Assembly (NCBI GenBank): GCA_018239845.1
Contig: JAFEGO010000003.1
Location: forward strand, 1 to 49,239
From: Verrucomicrobiota bacterium
GTDB taxonomy: Bacteria > Verrucomicrobiota > Verrucomicrobiia > Opitutales > Opitutaceae
Length of the DNA stretch: 49,239 bases
Direction: 5' to 3'
In this document: piece after piece, positions 1 through 7,880 of the stretch
Numbering within the stretch: the stretch's first letter is position 1
Layout of the letters: each line of letters starts with the position of its first letter
Position numbers and translations under genes: made by a program
Notes under the pieces: generated by a model
Told to the model about the DNA's origin: nothing
Seen by the model: the letters and a program-made list of their open reading frames with translations, nothing else
Database searches by the model: none

Positions 1-70
1 CGCGCAACAACGGTGGAGCGGGGAGGCACGGCTGTTGCGCGCGAGCGCGCAACCTACCTCGTTGTCGGAA

Positions 71-151
71 TTTCACACCAAGGCCGCCAAGGGCGCAAAG
101 ACCGACGCAAACTCGCTGGGCCTTTGCGACCTTGGCGAGCTTGGTGTAAAA
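71..151 (-). repeat. Imperfect inverted repeat downstream of ctaG
   Basis: Two 33-base arms (71-103 and 119-151) are reverse complements at 28 of 33 positions, with a 15-base loop. The arms carry a CACCAAG-CGCCAAGG-CGCAAAG pattern. The structure begins 4 bases beyond the ctaG stop codon, so on the minus strand it would form a long hairpin at the transcript end. It may be a terminator, an mRNA stabiliser or a dispersed intergenic repeat. A degenerate relative lies at 7407-7434. Confidence 0.7.
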
Positions 152-154
152 AAA

Positions 155-967
155 TCAGGCCGATACGCGGCCAGCCTGACCCGCTTTCTTCCGCTCGCCG
201 GCCTGGAACCAGTGGAAGAAGGCCAGGCCGAAGGCGAACATCGCCACGCTCAGGCTGATGAGCTGCATGCCGACGCCGGCGAGCAGCTGGTCGTCCGCGG
301 GCGAGAAGTCCGGGAAGAGCCGCGGCGCGTACTCGTAGGTGGCGTAGAGGATGTTGTCCGAAAACGTGATGTACGCGTAGATCGGCATCATCAGGAGCAG
401 CATGAAGAAGAAGAAGAGCATCTGCGCCGCGTAGCTCGCGCGCGGCAGCGCCCGCGAGGGGCTCAGCATGGACCACCAGTAAAACAGCGCCGCGCCGAAG
501 AACATCAGGTGCTCGATGACGTGGACCGTCTTGTCCTGCAGCGCCCAGTCGTAGAGGTAGGGCATGTGCCACAGCGAGGTGACGAGCGAGTAGGTGAAGG
601 CGCAGACAAAGGGGTGGAAGAAGAAGCGGACCGGCTTGAGCGAGCTGAGGGGCCGGAGGAAGACATCGATCATCCAGTGGGGCAGGCCGAGGAGAAAGAG
701 GATCGCCACCGGATGGACCAAGATCAGGTGCTGCAGCATGTGCACGCTGAAGAGGAAACGCTCGCCGATCTGATCCAGGGGCGAGCCCACGGCGAGGTAG
801 AAGAGGACGAGGGAGGAGTAGAAAAACCACGCCTGCCGGCGCGGGAAGGGCTCGCCGGGGGCGAGGCGCGCGCGCAGCGGGCCCGCAAGGATGGCCCACA
901 GCCAGCCGAAGAAGACGAGGCCGCCCATGAGGAACGGCTCGTTGTGCCAGTGGCGCCAGTCGATCAT
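155..967 (-). CDS. ctaG: Cytochrome c oxidase assembly protein, CtaG family (caa3 type)
   Basis: A 270-residue polytopic inner-membrane protein with about seven hydrophobic segments. The pattern fits the caa3_CtaG family, which is found with caa3-type oxidases and is implicated in assembly or copper loading of the oxidase. Histidines sit in or near membrane segments (HMLQHLILVHP, then LWHMPYLYDW, then HVIEHLMFF), as expected for metal handling. It is the last gene of the minus-strand oxidase operon, about 70 bases after subunit IV. The ATG at 967 precedes the first conserved segment directly. It is unrelated to the Cox11-type CtaG of proteobacteria despite the shared symbol. The role is inferred from family and position. 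Confidence 0.85.
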   Translation of the reverse strand: MIDWRHWHNEPFLMGGLVFFGWLWAILAGPLRARLAPGEPFPRRQAWFFYSSLVLFYLAVGSPLDQIGERFLFSVHMLQHLILVHPVAILFLLGLPHWMIDVFLRPLSSLKPVRFFFHPFVCAFTYSLVTSLWHMPYLYDWALQDKTVHVIEHLMFFGAALFYWWSMLSPSRALPRASYAAQMLFFFFMLLLMMPIYAYITFSDNILYATYEYAPRLFPDFSPADDQLLAGVGMQLISLSVAMFAFGLAFFHWFQAGERKKAGQAGRVSA

Positions 968-1038
968 TGGAAAGTAAAACGGCGGCCTTTGAGGGGCCGC
1001 CGAAGGGTTTTGTTCCTATCGATATTTAAACCGCCGGC

Positions 1039-1407
1039 TCAGGCCGGCTGGACCAGGGCGGCCGGGGCGTCGTTGAGGACGACCGGGCGGCTGGCCTCGG
1101 CGCCAAAGAGGTGGAGCAGGGCCCACATCGTGCCGCCGGCCAGGATCAGGCCGATGAAGAACAGGATCGTGCAGAAGGGCTTATCCCAGCGCAGGTGCAT
1201 GAAGTAGAAGATGACGAACATGAACTTCACGACGGAGAGGGCGACGAGGCCGGCGACGATGATCCACTTGGGGAAGGGGATGAAGACGCCGACGATCTCG
1301 ACGCCGGTGATCACGGCGAGGAGGAGGGCGATCTGCACGTAGATCCAGAATTTGCTTTCCTCGTGCCCGTGGTCGTGGGCCGAGGCGACGGTGGCGGTGG
1401 CGCTCAT
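1039..1407 (-). CDS. Cytochrome c oxidase subunit IV (caa3 type)
   Basis: A 122-residue protein with a short His-rich N-terminus (AHDHGHEE) followed by three membrane segments at about 22-45, 49-70 and 79-102. The HLRWDKPF loop is typical of the prokaryotic subunit IV family (COX4_pro). It is a small accessory subunit of the heme-copper oxidase in the cytoplasmic membrane. The ATG at 1407 is chosen because the reading frame can be extended upstream only into the subunit III gene. Only 5 bases separate it from subunit III, so the two are probably cotranscribed and perhaps translationally coupled. The length is normal for the family. Confidence 0.85.
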   Translation of the reverse strand: MSATATVASAHDHGHEESKFWIYVQIALLLAVITGVEIVGVFIPFPKWIIVAGLVALSVVKFMFVIFYFMHLRWDKPFCTILFFIGLILAGGTMWALLHLFGAEASRPVVLNDAPAALVQPA

Positions 1408-1412
1408 GGTAA

Positions 1413-2264
1413 TCAGATAAATTCGAGGAGGTAGACGGCGGTGAAGATGACGATCCAGACGATGTCGACGAAGTGCCAGTAGAGGCCCATCGACTCGACA
1501 TCGATGGCGTTCTTCTCGCTGAAATCGACCGGGCCGGAGGGGCGGGCGAACCAGAAGCAGAGGCCGTAGCTGACGACCGCGCCGACGAAGGTGAGGACCT
1601 CGCGGCTGGCGTAGGTGGCCATCGAGTAGCCGTTGAAACCGTGGAGGGACCAGACGAGCTCGATCACGATCTTCATCGTGCAGACGACGGCGCCGATGAG
1701 GGCGGCGACGTGGAAGAGGTTGGAGATCCACGGATGGCGGCCGGTGGCGTCGCCCGCGGGCTTGAAGGAGCGGACGTACATCAGCGCGAGCCAGAGGACG
1801 CCGATGGCGACGTGCGTGCCGTGCGTACCCGTGAGGGTGAAGAACGTGGTGCCGAGGATGCTGTTGCTCAGCGTGAGGTGCTTCTCGATGACGAAGTCGT
1901 TGAACTCATACACCTGGCAGCCGAGGAAGATCGCGCCGAAGACGATCGTCGCCAGCAGCGAGAGGCGCATGCTCTTGAGATTGTTCTTCTGCGCGGCGGT
2001 GACGGCGAGGGCCATCATGAGCGACGACATCAGGAGGATGAACGTCGAGAACGACGTCAGCGGGATGTCGAAGAGCTGCTTCGGCGAGAGCGCATCGGAC
2101 GGCGGGTGGAGCCGGTAGATGAGGTGCGTCGAGATCAGGGTGCCGAAGAACATGCAGTCCGAGGCCAGGAAAGCCCACATCAGGAGCTTCTTGTTCGGGA
2201 TGCCCGTCGCGGTCGTGTGATCGTGATGGTGATCGATGGTGGCGGTGGCGCCTTGGCTGCTCAT
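1413..2264 (-). CDS. ctaE: Cytochrome c oxidase subunit III
   Basis: A 283-residue membrane protein of the heme-copper oxidase subunit III family with about seven transmembrane helices. Family signatures are visible: FFTLTGTHGTHVAIG in the middle and GLYWHFVDIVWIVIF near the C-terminus. Subunit III stabilises the catalytic core and may shape the proton entry route. The N-terminus is His-rich (DHHHDH), an unusual soluble extension that could bind metal, though this is only an inference. It lies between subunits I and IV in the operon, 41 bases after subunit I. The start at 2264 is the first ATG before the conserved membrane region. Confidence 0.92.
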   Translation of the reverse strand: MSSQGATATIDHHHDHTTATGIPNKKLLMWAFLASDCMFFGTLISTHLIYRLHPPSDALSPKQLFDIPLTSFSTFILLMSSLMMALAVTAAQKNNLKSMRLSLLATIVFGAIFLGCQVYEFNDFVIEKHLTLSNSILGTTFFTLTGTHGTHVAIGVLWLALMYVRSFKPAGDATGRHPWISNLFHVAALIGAVVCTMKIVIELVWSLHGFNGYSMATYASREVLTFVGAVVSYGLCFWFARPSGPVDFSEKNAIDVESMGLYWHFVDIVWIVIFTAVYLLEFI

Positions 2265-2305
2265 GGATGAGTAAAAGTTAGGAGCTGAGGGTGGAGCAGG
2301 GCGGC

Positions 2306-4243
2306 TTAGTGCTTGCCGTGGCCGTCATCGACCGGCTTGCCGTCCGCATCGAGGTGCAGGTGGTAGCCATCCGCGCCCTCGAGGGACCAGAGGTAGATGC
2401 CGATGAACATGATGACACCGCCGATGAGGGCGGGGATGAGATGGTGGTAGGAGGCGCCGATGGCACCGATCAGCACGCCGACGCTGGCGATGAACGGCAT
2501 GATGGACTGGTGCGGCATGTGGAGGCCGCCATGGGCGTCCTCGGCCTTGGCATGCTCGGCCTTTTCCTTGGCGATCTCTTCCTGGTGGTGCTTCTCGTAC
2601 CAGAAGGCATCGCGGGCGTGGACGGTCGGGATGACCGCGTAGTTGTACTCCGGCGGCGGATTCGGGAGGGACCACTCGAGGGTGCGCGCATCCCACGGAT
2701 CGCGGCCGACCTTCTTGCCCTTGAAGTAGGTGTAAACCATGACCGCGAAGTAAACCGCGATGCCGACGCCGAGGATGAGGGCGCCGATGGTGGAAATGAA
2801 GTTGGCGGTGTTCCAACCCATGTTGGTGTCGTAGGTGAACGTGCGGCGGGGCATGCCGTTCAGGCCGAGGAAGTGCATCGGGAAGAACGTGATATTGAAG
2901 CCGGCGAAGATGACCCAGAAGGAGAGCTTGCCCCAGAAGTCGCTGACCTGGCGGCCGAACATCAGGGGGAACCAGTAGTGGATGCCGCCGAGCAGCGCGA
3001 AGATCGAGCCGCCGATGAGCACGTAGTGGAAGTGGGCGACGACGAAGTAGCTGTCCTGCTGCTGGGCGTCGGCCGGGGCCGCGGAGTGCATGACGCCGGA
3101 GAAGCCGCCGATCATGAACATCCAGATGAAGCCGAGGGCGAACATCATGGGCGTGCGCATCTTCAGGTGGCCGCCCCAGAGGGTGCCGATCCAGTTGAAG
3201 ATCTTGACGCCGGTCGGGACGGCGATGGCCATGGTGGCCATGGCGAAGGCCGCGGTGGCGACGGTGCCCATGCCGGTGGTGAACATGTGGTGGCTCCAGA
3301 CGCCGAAGCCGAGGAAGCCGATGCTCGCGCCGGAGAAGACCACGATCGGGTAGCCGAAGAGGGGCTTGCGGGAGAAGGTCGGGAGGATCTCGGAGACGAT
3401 GCCCATGGCGGGCAGGATGAGGATGTACACCTCAGGGTGACCGAAGACCCAGAAGAGATGCTGCCAGAGGATGGGCATGCCGCCGTTGGAGACTTCGAAG
3501 AAGTTCGTGTCGAACGTGCGGTCCATCATCAGCTCGACCAGCGCGATCGTGATCGCGGGGAAGGAGAGGACGATGAGGAAGGAGGTGATCAGCGTCATCC
3601 ACGTGAAGACGGGGAGGCGCATCATCGTCATGCCCGGGGCGCGGAGATTGATGATGGTGACGATGAAGTTCAGCGCCGCCGCGATGGAGGCCACGCCGAG
3701 GAGCTGGAGGCCGAGCACCCAGAAATCGATCGAGTGCAGCGGGATGAACTCCTTGGAGGTGAGGGGAGCGTAGCCGAACCAGCCGCCGTTGGGGGCGCCC
3801 TCGGGGGAGAACCAGCCGATGTTGAGGATGATCGCGCCGGCGACGAAGGTCCACAGCGAGAAGGCGTTGAGGCGGGGGAAGGCCACGTCGCGCGCACCGA
3901 TCTGGAGCGGCATGATGAAGTTGAAGAACGCGGCGCCCATGGGCATGACGGCGAGGAAGATCATCGTCGTCGCGTGCATGGTGAACATCGTGTTGTACTG
4001 CTGGGCAGTGAGCACGGTGTTGTTCGGCACCATGAGCTGGAGGCGGATGAGGAGGGCCTCAACGCCGCCGACGAGGAAGAAGAAGAGCGCGAAGACTCCG
4101 TAGAGGAAGCCGATCTTCTTATGGTCCACCGTGGTGAGCCAGCTCATCAGGCCGGTCTTGGCGGTGGGCGTCCAAAGCACGAATGATTTGGAGGGTGCAG
4201 CGGCCCCGTGTTCGGTGAAGGAGGATTTAACCGTGGCGTCCAT
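2306..4243 (-). CDS. ctaD: Cytochrome c oxidase subunit I
   Basis: The 645-residue catalytic subunit of an aa3/caa3-type heme-copper oxidase, which reduces oxygen to water and pumps protons. Diagnostic motifs are intact. GHPEVYILILP near residue 269 carries the CuB His and the cross-linked Tyr. The WSHHMFTTG pair near 318 supplies the other CuB histidines. VAHFHYVLIGG near 403 holds the heme a and a3 ligands. The His in MFTMHATTM is the second low-spin heme ligand. The protein is longer than a minimal subunit I, with a C-terminal extension carrying extra membrane segments and a charged, His-rich tail. It starts 9 bases after the subunit II stop. Confidence 0.97.
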   Translation of the reverse strand: MDATVKSSFTEHGAAAPSKSFVLWTPTAKTGLMSWLTTVDHKKIGFLYGVFALFFFLVGGVEALLIRLQLMVPNNTVLTAQQYNTMFTMHATTMIFLAVMPMGAAFFNFIMPLQIGARDVAFPRLNAFSLWTFVAGAIILNIGWFSPEGAPNGGWFGYAPLTSKEFIPLHSIDFWVLGLQLLGVASIAAALNFIVTIINLRAPGMTMMRLPVFTWMTLITSFLIVLSFPAITIALVELMMDRTFDTNFFEVSNGGMPILWQHLFWVFGHPEVYILILPAMGIVSEILPTFSRKPLFGYPIVVFSGASIGFLGFGVWSHHMFTTGMGTVATAAFAMATMAIAVPTGVKIFNWIGTLWGGHLKMRTPMMFALGFIWMFMIGGFSGVMHSAAPADAQQQDSYFVVAHFHYVLIGGSIFALLGGIHYWFPLMFGRQVSDFWGKLSFWVIFAGFNITFFPMHFLGLNGMPRRTFTYDTNMGWNTANFISTIGALILGVGIAVYFAVMVYTYFKGKKVGRDPWDARTLEWSLPNPPPEYNYAVIPTVHARDAFWYEKHHQEEIAKEKAEHAKAEDAHGGLHMPHQSIMPFIASVGVLIGAIGASYHHLIPALIGGVIMFIGIYLWSLEGADGYHLHLDADGKPVDDGHGKH

Positions 4244-4252
4244 GGTCTTAAA

Positions 4253-5536
4253 TTATTTGAGGCTTTGCAGGTAGGCGACGAGGGCAACGACCTCGTCGGG
4301 CTTCAGGGAAATGTTCGTCTTCAGGACCTTGCCGTACTTGTCCTTGTCGACGTAGCCCTTCATGGCGCCGATGCCGCCATACATGTGGTTGCCGGGCTTC
4401 ACGACGTCGGGATGGCTGATCCAGCGGGCGAGCTGGTCGGCGTTGTTCTCTAGGAGGCCACCCGCGATGGTGCTGCGGGCGCCGATGTGGGTGAGATTGG
4501 GGGCGGTGGTGCCGACGCCGTCATGGCCGCGGATGGTGTGGCAGGTGACGCAGTTGTGCTCCTTGAACTTGGCGCGGCCCTGCGCGATGAGCGCGGGGTC
4601 CTCGTTGGTCTCGGGCTGCTGCTTGTCGCGCCAGGCCTGGAGGGGATTGGCGTCGAGTTTGCCGGTGTAGCCGTACTCGTTTTTCTTCCAGTCGGTCTTG
4701 AGCTGGAGCGAGGCGAACTTGGCGGTGGCGGCGGCCGGGGCGACGTCGCGGGCGGCGGTCTTCTGGTGGGCGAGCCACGCGGCGAATTCCTTCTCCTCGA
4801 GGGCGATGACGCGGAAGCGCATCACGGCATGGGAGTCGCCGCAGTACTCGGCGCACTGGCCCCAGAAGTAACCGGGGGCGTCCGCCTTGAACCAGAGGGA
4901 GTTGCCGCGGTTGGGGATCATGTCCACCTTGCCGGCGAGCTTGGGGATCCAGAAGCTGTGGATGACGTCGTTGGTGCGGAGATTGACGTGGACCGGGCGG
5001 CCGGCGGGGACGACGAGCTCGTTGGCGGTGACGAGCGGGCCGACGTTGTCGATCTGCTCATTGGGATACTCGAAGCGGAACCACCACTGGTAACCGGTGG
5101 CGTTGACCGTGTAGGTGTGGGCCTTGTCCGCCTCGGGGACATCGTAGGTGTACCAGATGGCCTTGAGGGTGGGGACGGCGATGAAGACGAGGGCGAGGAC
5201 CGAGGCGCCGATGAGGCCGAGCTCGATCAGGGGGTTGCCATGGCCCTGCTCGGGCGGGACGGCTTCCTCTTCCGCCTGGGTGCGGGCCTTGAACTTGATC
5301 GTCGTGTAGGCGAGGACGGAGGCGACGATGACGAAGATGACGAAGGTGACCCAGCAGGTGACGTAAAACACCTTCAGCTGCTCGCGGGCGACGGGGCCGG
5401 CGACCTCGATGGTGGACTGGGGTCCGTCCATCTTGAAGAAGTTCAGGTCACAGCCCGCGAAGAGGGCGAGGCTGCCGAGCGCCAGGGCGGCGCGGCTCCA
5501 GCGGGCGGAGGTGGTGAGGAGTGAGTTCAAACTCAT
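4253..5536 (-). CDS. ctaC: Cytochrome c oxidase subunit II fused to cytochrome c, lipoprotein
   Basis: A 427-residue first gene of the oxidase operon. Residues 1-29 form a lipoprotein signal ending in LALFAGC, with Cys29 the likely lipidated residue. Two membrane helices follow at about 56-80 and 103-127, then the periplasmic cupredoxin domain. The CuA ligands are visible: His193, Cys228, Cys232, His236 and Met239 (QCAEYCGDSHAVM). A fused cytochrome c domain occupies about 313-427, with CVTCH at 329-333 and Met385 or Met392 as candidate sixth ligand. The fusion defines a caa3-type enzyme that accepts electrons through its own heme. An ATG 15 codons upstream exists, but the signal peptide fits the start at 5536. 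Confidence 0.95.
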   Translation of the reverse strand: MSLNSLLTTSARWSRAALALGSLALFAGCDLNFFKMDGPQSTIEVAGPVAREQLKVFYVTCWVTFVIFVIVASVLAYTTIKFKARTQAEEEAVPPEQGHGNPLIELGLIGASVLALVFIAVPTLKAIWYTYDVPEADKAHTYTVNATGYQWWFRFEYPNEQIDNVGPLVTANELVVPAGRPVHVNLRTNDVIHSFWIPKLAGKVDMIPNRGNSLWFKADAPGYFWGQCAEYCGDSHAVMRFRVIALEEKEFAAWLAHQKTAARDVAPAAATAKFASLQLKTDWKKNEYGYTGKLDANPLQAWRDKQQPETNEDPALIAQGRAKFKEHNCVTCHTIRGHDGVGTTAPNLTHIGARSTIAGGLLENNADQLARWISHPDVVKPGNHMYGGIGAMKGYVDKDKYGKVLKTNISLKPDEVVALVAYLQSLK

Positions 5537-5779
5537 TGGATCAGTCTGGGAAATGGGAAGCTGGCTGACGGACGCGAGCAATCAGTCGAAGAGACTTCTC
5601 GTTCGCCCCGGCATTTCAAGCCCGAATCAGTGTCTTTTGTCGCGCCAAACGCCGGAATGGCCAGCGGATTATGTGCCAGAAACCGGTTATTAAGCGCGAC
5701 GGGACCGGAGCATTAGCTGAGGATGAATATTTCCTTCGCATTTGCATGGGACGGCAAAGGGGATCAGGTTGAGGACGCT

Positions 5780-6283
5780 ATGAAAAACACCCTCACGCTC
5801 GCCCTCGCCCTCCTCGCCCTCGTAGCCACCACCGGTTGCGGTCCGAAGGACTCCTCGTCCTCCGGCACCACCGCGGCCGCCCCCGCGCCCCAGTCGGGGC
5901 CGCGCACCATTGAAATCACCGCCGGTGACGACATGAAGTACAGCGTCACCGCCATCGAGGCCAAGCCCGGTGAGGAAATCACCGTCATATTGACCAACAA
6001 GGGCACCCAGCCGAAGGAAGTCATGGGCCACAACTGGATCCTCCTGAAGGCCGGCGTGGACGCCGCGGCCTTCGATGCGGCGGCCGTGCAGGCGGGCGCG
6101 ACCAAGGACTACTTCCCGGCCGACAAGGCCGACCAGGTGCTCCAGCACATCCCGCTGATGGGGCCGCGCAAGTCCGGCCAGGTCACCTTCAAGGTCCCGA
6201 CCGAGCCCGGCGAGTACACCTTCCTCTGCAGCTTCCCCGCCCACTTCCAGGTCGGCATGAAGGGCACGCTGACGGTGAAGTAA
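5780..6283 (+). CDS. Azurin-like blue copper lipoprotein
   Basis: A 167-residue protein. The first 20 residues end in VATTGC, a lipoprotein signal, and a low-complexity Ser/Ala/Pro linker follows to about residue 41. The rest is an azurin fold: IEITAGDDMKYSV opens it. The type 1 copper ligands are His84 (VMGHNW), Cys150, His155 and Met160 (TFLCSFPAHFQVGM). It would act as a membrane-tethered one-electron carrier on the outer face of the membrane. It is divergent from the caa3 oxidase operon, so it is a plausible donor to CuA or to the fused cytochrome c, though that is inference. The start at 5780 is supported by a GAGGA ribosome binding site at 5771-5775. Confidence 0.92.
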   Translation: MKNTLTLALALLALVATTGCGPKDSSSSGTTAAAPAPQSGPRTIEITAGDDMKYSVTAIEAKPGEEITVILTNKGTQPKEVMGHNWILLKAGVDAAAFDAAAVQAGATKDYFPADKADQVLQHIPLMGPRKSGQVTFKVPTEPGEYTFLCSFPAHFQVGMKGTLTVK

Positions 6284-6307
6284 GCGACGCCTCTGCTAAA
6301 ACTTTCG

Positions 6308-6342
6308 GCGCTGCCGGCGAGCAATCGCGGCAGCGCTTTTTT
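6308..6342 (+). terminator. Rho-independent terminator after the azurin gene
   Basis: A perfect 9-bp stem, GCGCTGCCG (6308-6316) with CGGCAGCGC (6328-6336), is followed directly by six T at 6337-6342. It lies 24 bases after the azurin stop codon, so it should end a monocistronic azurin transcript. Confidence 0.9.
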
Positions 6343-6493
6343 GTGACCGGAGAGAGGGAAGGTAGGGGTGGAACTCCGCTCCGACGGCGGTCGCCGGGCG
6401 GTGAGACGACCGGATCAGCCGATCACACACCCTATATGGGCGCGCCTCGTGCTCGCCTGCCTGGTGCACGGCCCTCACGCCACTGCGCGCCGC

Positions 6494-7264
6494 TCACGCT
6501 TCGCTGAGGAACCGGTTTAAGCCGGGCATGAACGCATCGGTCTGCTCTTGGAACGCCACATGGCCTGCGAAGGGTAAATTTGAGAGCTTTGCCTTTGGGA
6601 TGCGACGCACGTAGTCAAAAATTTCCTCCCGGGCCGTCAGGTGATCGTCGTCTCCCCGGACTACGAGGGTGGGGCACGTGATCGCCGAAAGCTGTTCCAG
6701 AGGGTAGTTGCTGGGATTTGAATTGAGCCACATGGCAACCACGGCCGGCACCAGCCGACCAAAATCAGGCGTGGGGTTCAGCCGTTGGTAGATCTCATAG
6801 GTGGCCGGGAACTTCTCTTGCCAGCCGCTCGCGGTGGTCTTCCGGAAAATTGCCGCGGCGCCGGGCTGCAACGCCGCACGCGCGCCAATGGTCACGAGCC
6901 GTCGAATCTTCGGGTCCTTGCGGGCGGCGAGCCGGTAGGCGGCGATGCCGCCATCGCTGAAACCGACCAGTGAGATGCTCTGCAAGCCGAGATGGTCGAT
7001 AACACGCCAGGCATCCTGGGCGAGAAGCGCATAGGACAATTCCCGATCGCCTAATGTGGATCGCCCGTGCCCGCGGGTATCGATGCCCACGACGTGAAAA
7101 GTTTCGGTCAGTCGCGGCAGAAGCACGTTGAAACCCTCGATCGTGCCCAGGCCGCCGTGTAGAAAAACCAATGCAGGGGCACTTGGGGCACCATGCGTCT
7201 CGAAATAGAGCCGTGCGCCATCGATTTCCACTTCGCTGCCGCGCTTATGGTCGAACGCATTCAT
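6494..7264 (-). CDS. Alpha/beta hydrolase
   Basis: A 256-residue alpha/beta-hydrolase-fold protein without a signal peptide. The oxyanion region is FLHGGLG, the nucleophile elbow is GFSDGG with the catalytic Ser, the acid is probably in GDDDHLT and the catalytic His in FAGHVAF. The substrate cannot be predicted. Its codon use is more mixed than its neighbours, with frequent A- or T-ending codons (CTA, TTG, CCT, GTT). It interrupts a respiratory gene cluster between azurin and the heme A genes, so it may be a later insertion. The flanks at 6343-6493 and 7265-7445 hold no gene that I can support. Confidence 0.88.
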   Translation of the reverse strand: MNAFDHKRGSEVEIDGARLYFETHGAPSAPALVFLHGGLGTIEGFNVLLPRLTETFHVVGIDTRGHGRSTLGDRELSYALLAQDAWRVIDHLGLQSISLVGFSDGGIAAYRLAARKDPKIRRLVTIGARAALQPGAAAIFRKTTASGWQEKFPATYEIYQRLNPTPDFGRLVPAVVAMWLNSNPSNYPLEQLSAITCPTLVVRGDDDHLTAREEIFDYVRRIPKAKLSNLPFAGHVAFQEQTDAFMPGLNRFLSEA

Positions 7265-7406
7265 GTTCCGGAAGTCCGTGCTGCCTTAGGACCGCGGCCA
7301 TGGTTATCCGGTTCCGAAACGGATCGCGTCCGGAGCGCACTGGGAAGCAACCGATACCTGTCTTGGGCGGAAGGCGCCTGAGGCGGAACAGGATATCTCG
7401 CTGAAC

Positions 7407-7434
7407 TTTTTTGCGCCTTTGTGCTTTCGGTGGG
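7407..7434 (-). repeat. Degenerate CAC-AAAG-CGCAAA repeat after the DUF420 gene
   Basis: Read on the minus strand this is CACCGAAAGCAC then AAAGGCGCAAAA. With a one-base gap it resembles an arm of the hairpin at 71-151. It starts about 11 bases downstream of the DUF420 stop codon, the same gene-end position as the first element. Only one arm is visible here. Confidence 0.45.
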
Positions 7435-7445
7435 CAGCTCTCCGG

Positions 7446-7880
7446 TCACTTCACCGCCGGCCACCAGCGGTAGAGGAAGAAATACACGAGCACGCCGGTC
7501 ACGGAAACGTAGTACCAGATGGGGAAGGTCCATTTGGCCCAGGCCTTGTGGCGCTCGTAGTTGCCCTTGATCGCGAAGAGGAAGGTGCGCGGCACGAGAT
7601 ACGCGATGCTCATCGCGAGAAGGATGTGCGTGATCAGCATCGTATAATACACCGCGCGGATCGCGCCTTCGCCGCCGAAGGGCGTGTGCACGCCGCGGAT
7701 CAGGACCTTGTGCGTCACGTAGCCGACGAGGAACACGGCCGACACGATGCACGCGGTGATCATAACCTTGCGGTGCGCGTCGCGCTTGCCCTGCTTGATC
7801 AGGACGAAGCCGATGGAGAGGAGGACCGTGGCAACGGCGTTGAGCGAGGCGTTGAGCGCCGGGATGTCGTTGATCGTCAT
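7446..7880 (-). CDS. DUF420 membrane protein (YozB/CtaM-like)
   Basis: A 144-residue protein with four membrane segments, at about 11-28, 40-62, 78-100 and 118-140. Intramembrane histidines appear in YVTHKVLIRGVHTPF and MLITHILLA, a pattern of the DUF420 family. Members are often encoded beside ctaA and ctaB, and some are reported to help maturation of heme-copper oxidases. The gene overlaps ctaB by 4 bases (ATGA), so the two are probably translationally coupled. It ends the ctaA-ctaB-DUF420 minus-strand operon. A longer upstream reading frame exists but would lie inside ctaB, so the ATG at 7880 is preferred. Confidence 0.85.
   Translation of the reverse strand: MTINDIPALNASLNAVATVLLSIGFVLIKQGKRDAHRKVMITACIVSAVFLVGYVTHKVLIRGVHTPFGGEGAIRAVYYTMLITHILLAMSIAYLVPRTFLFAIKGNYERHKAWAKWTFPIWYYVSVTGVLVYFFLYRWWPAVK

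Noticed and set aside
2291..4186. Long open frame (631 codons) on the plus strand opposite ctaD
   Set aside because: It is the antisense shadow of the oxidase subunit I gene; the product is Asp/Glu/Gly/Arg/His-rich without any fold, an effect of high GC.
6360..6480. GC-rich stretch before the hydrolase as a dispersed repeat
   Set aside because: Some internal symmetry is visible but no second copy was found in the window.
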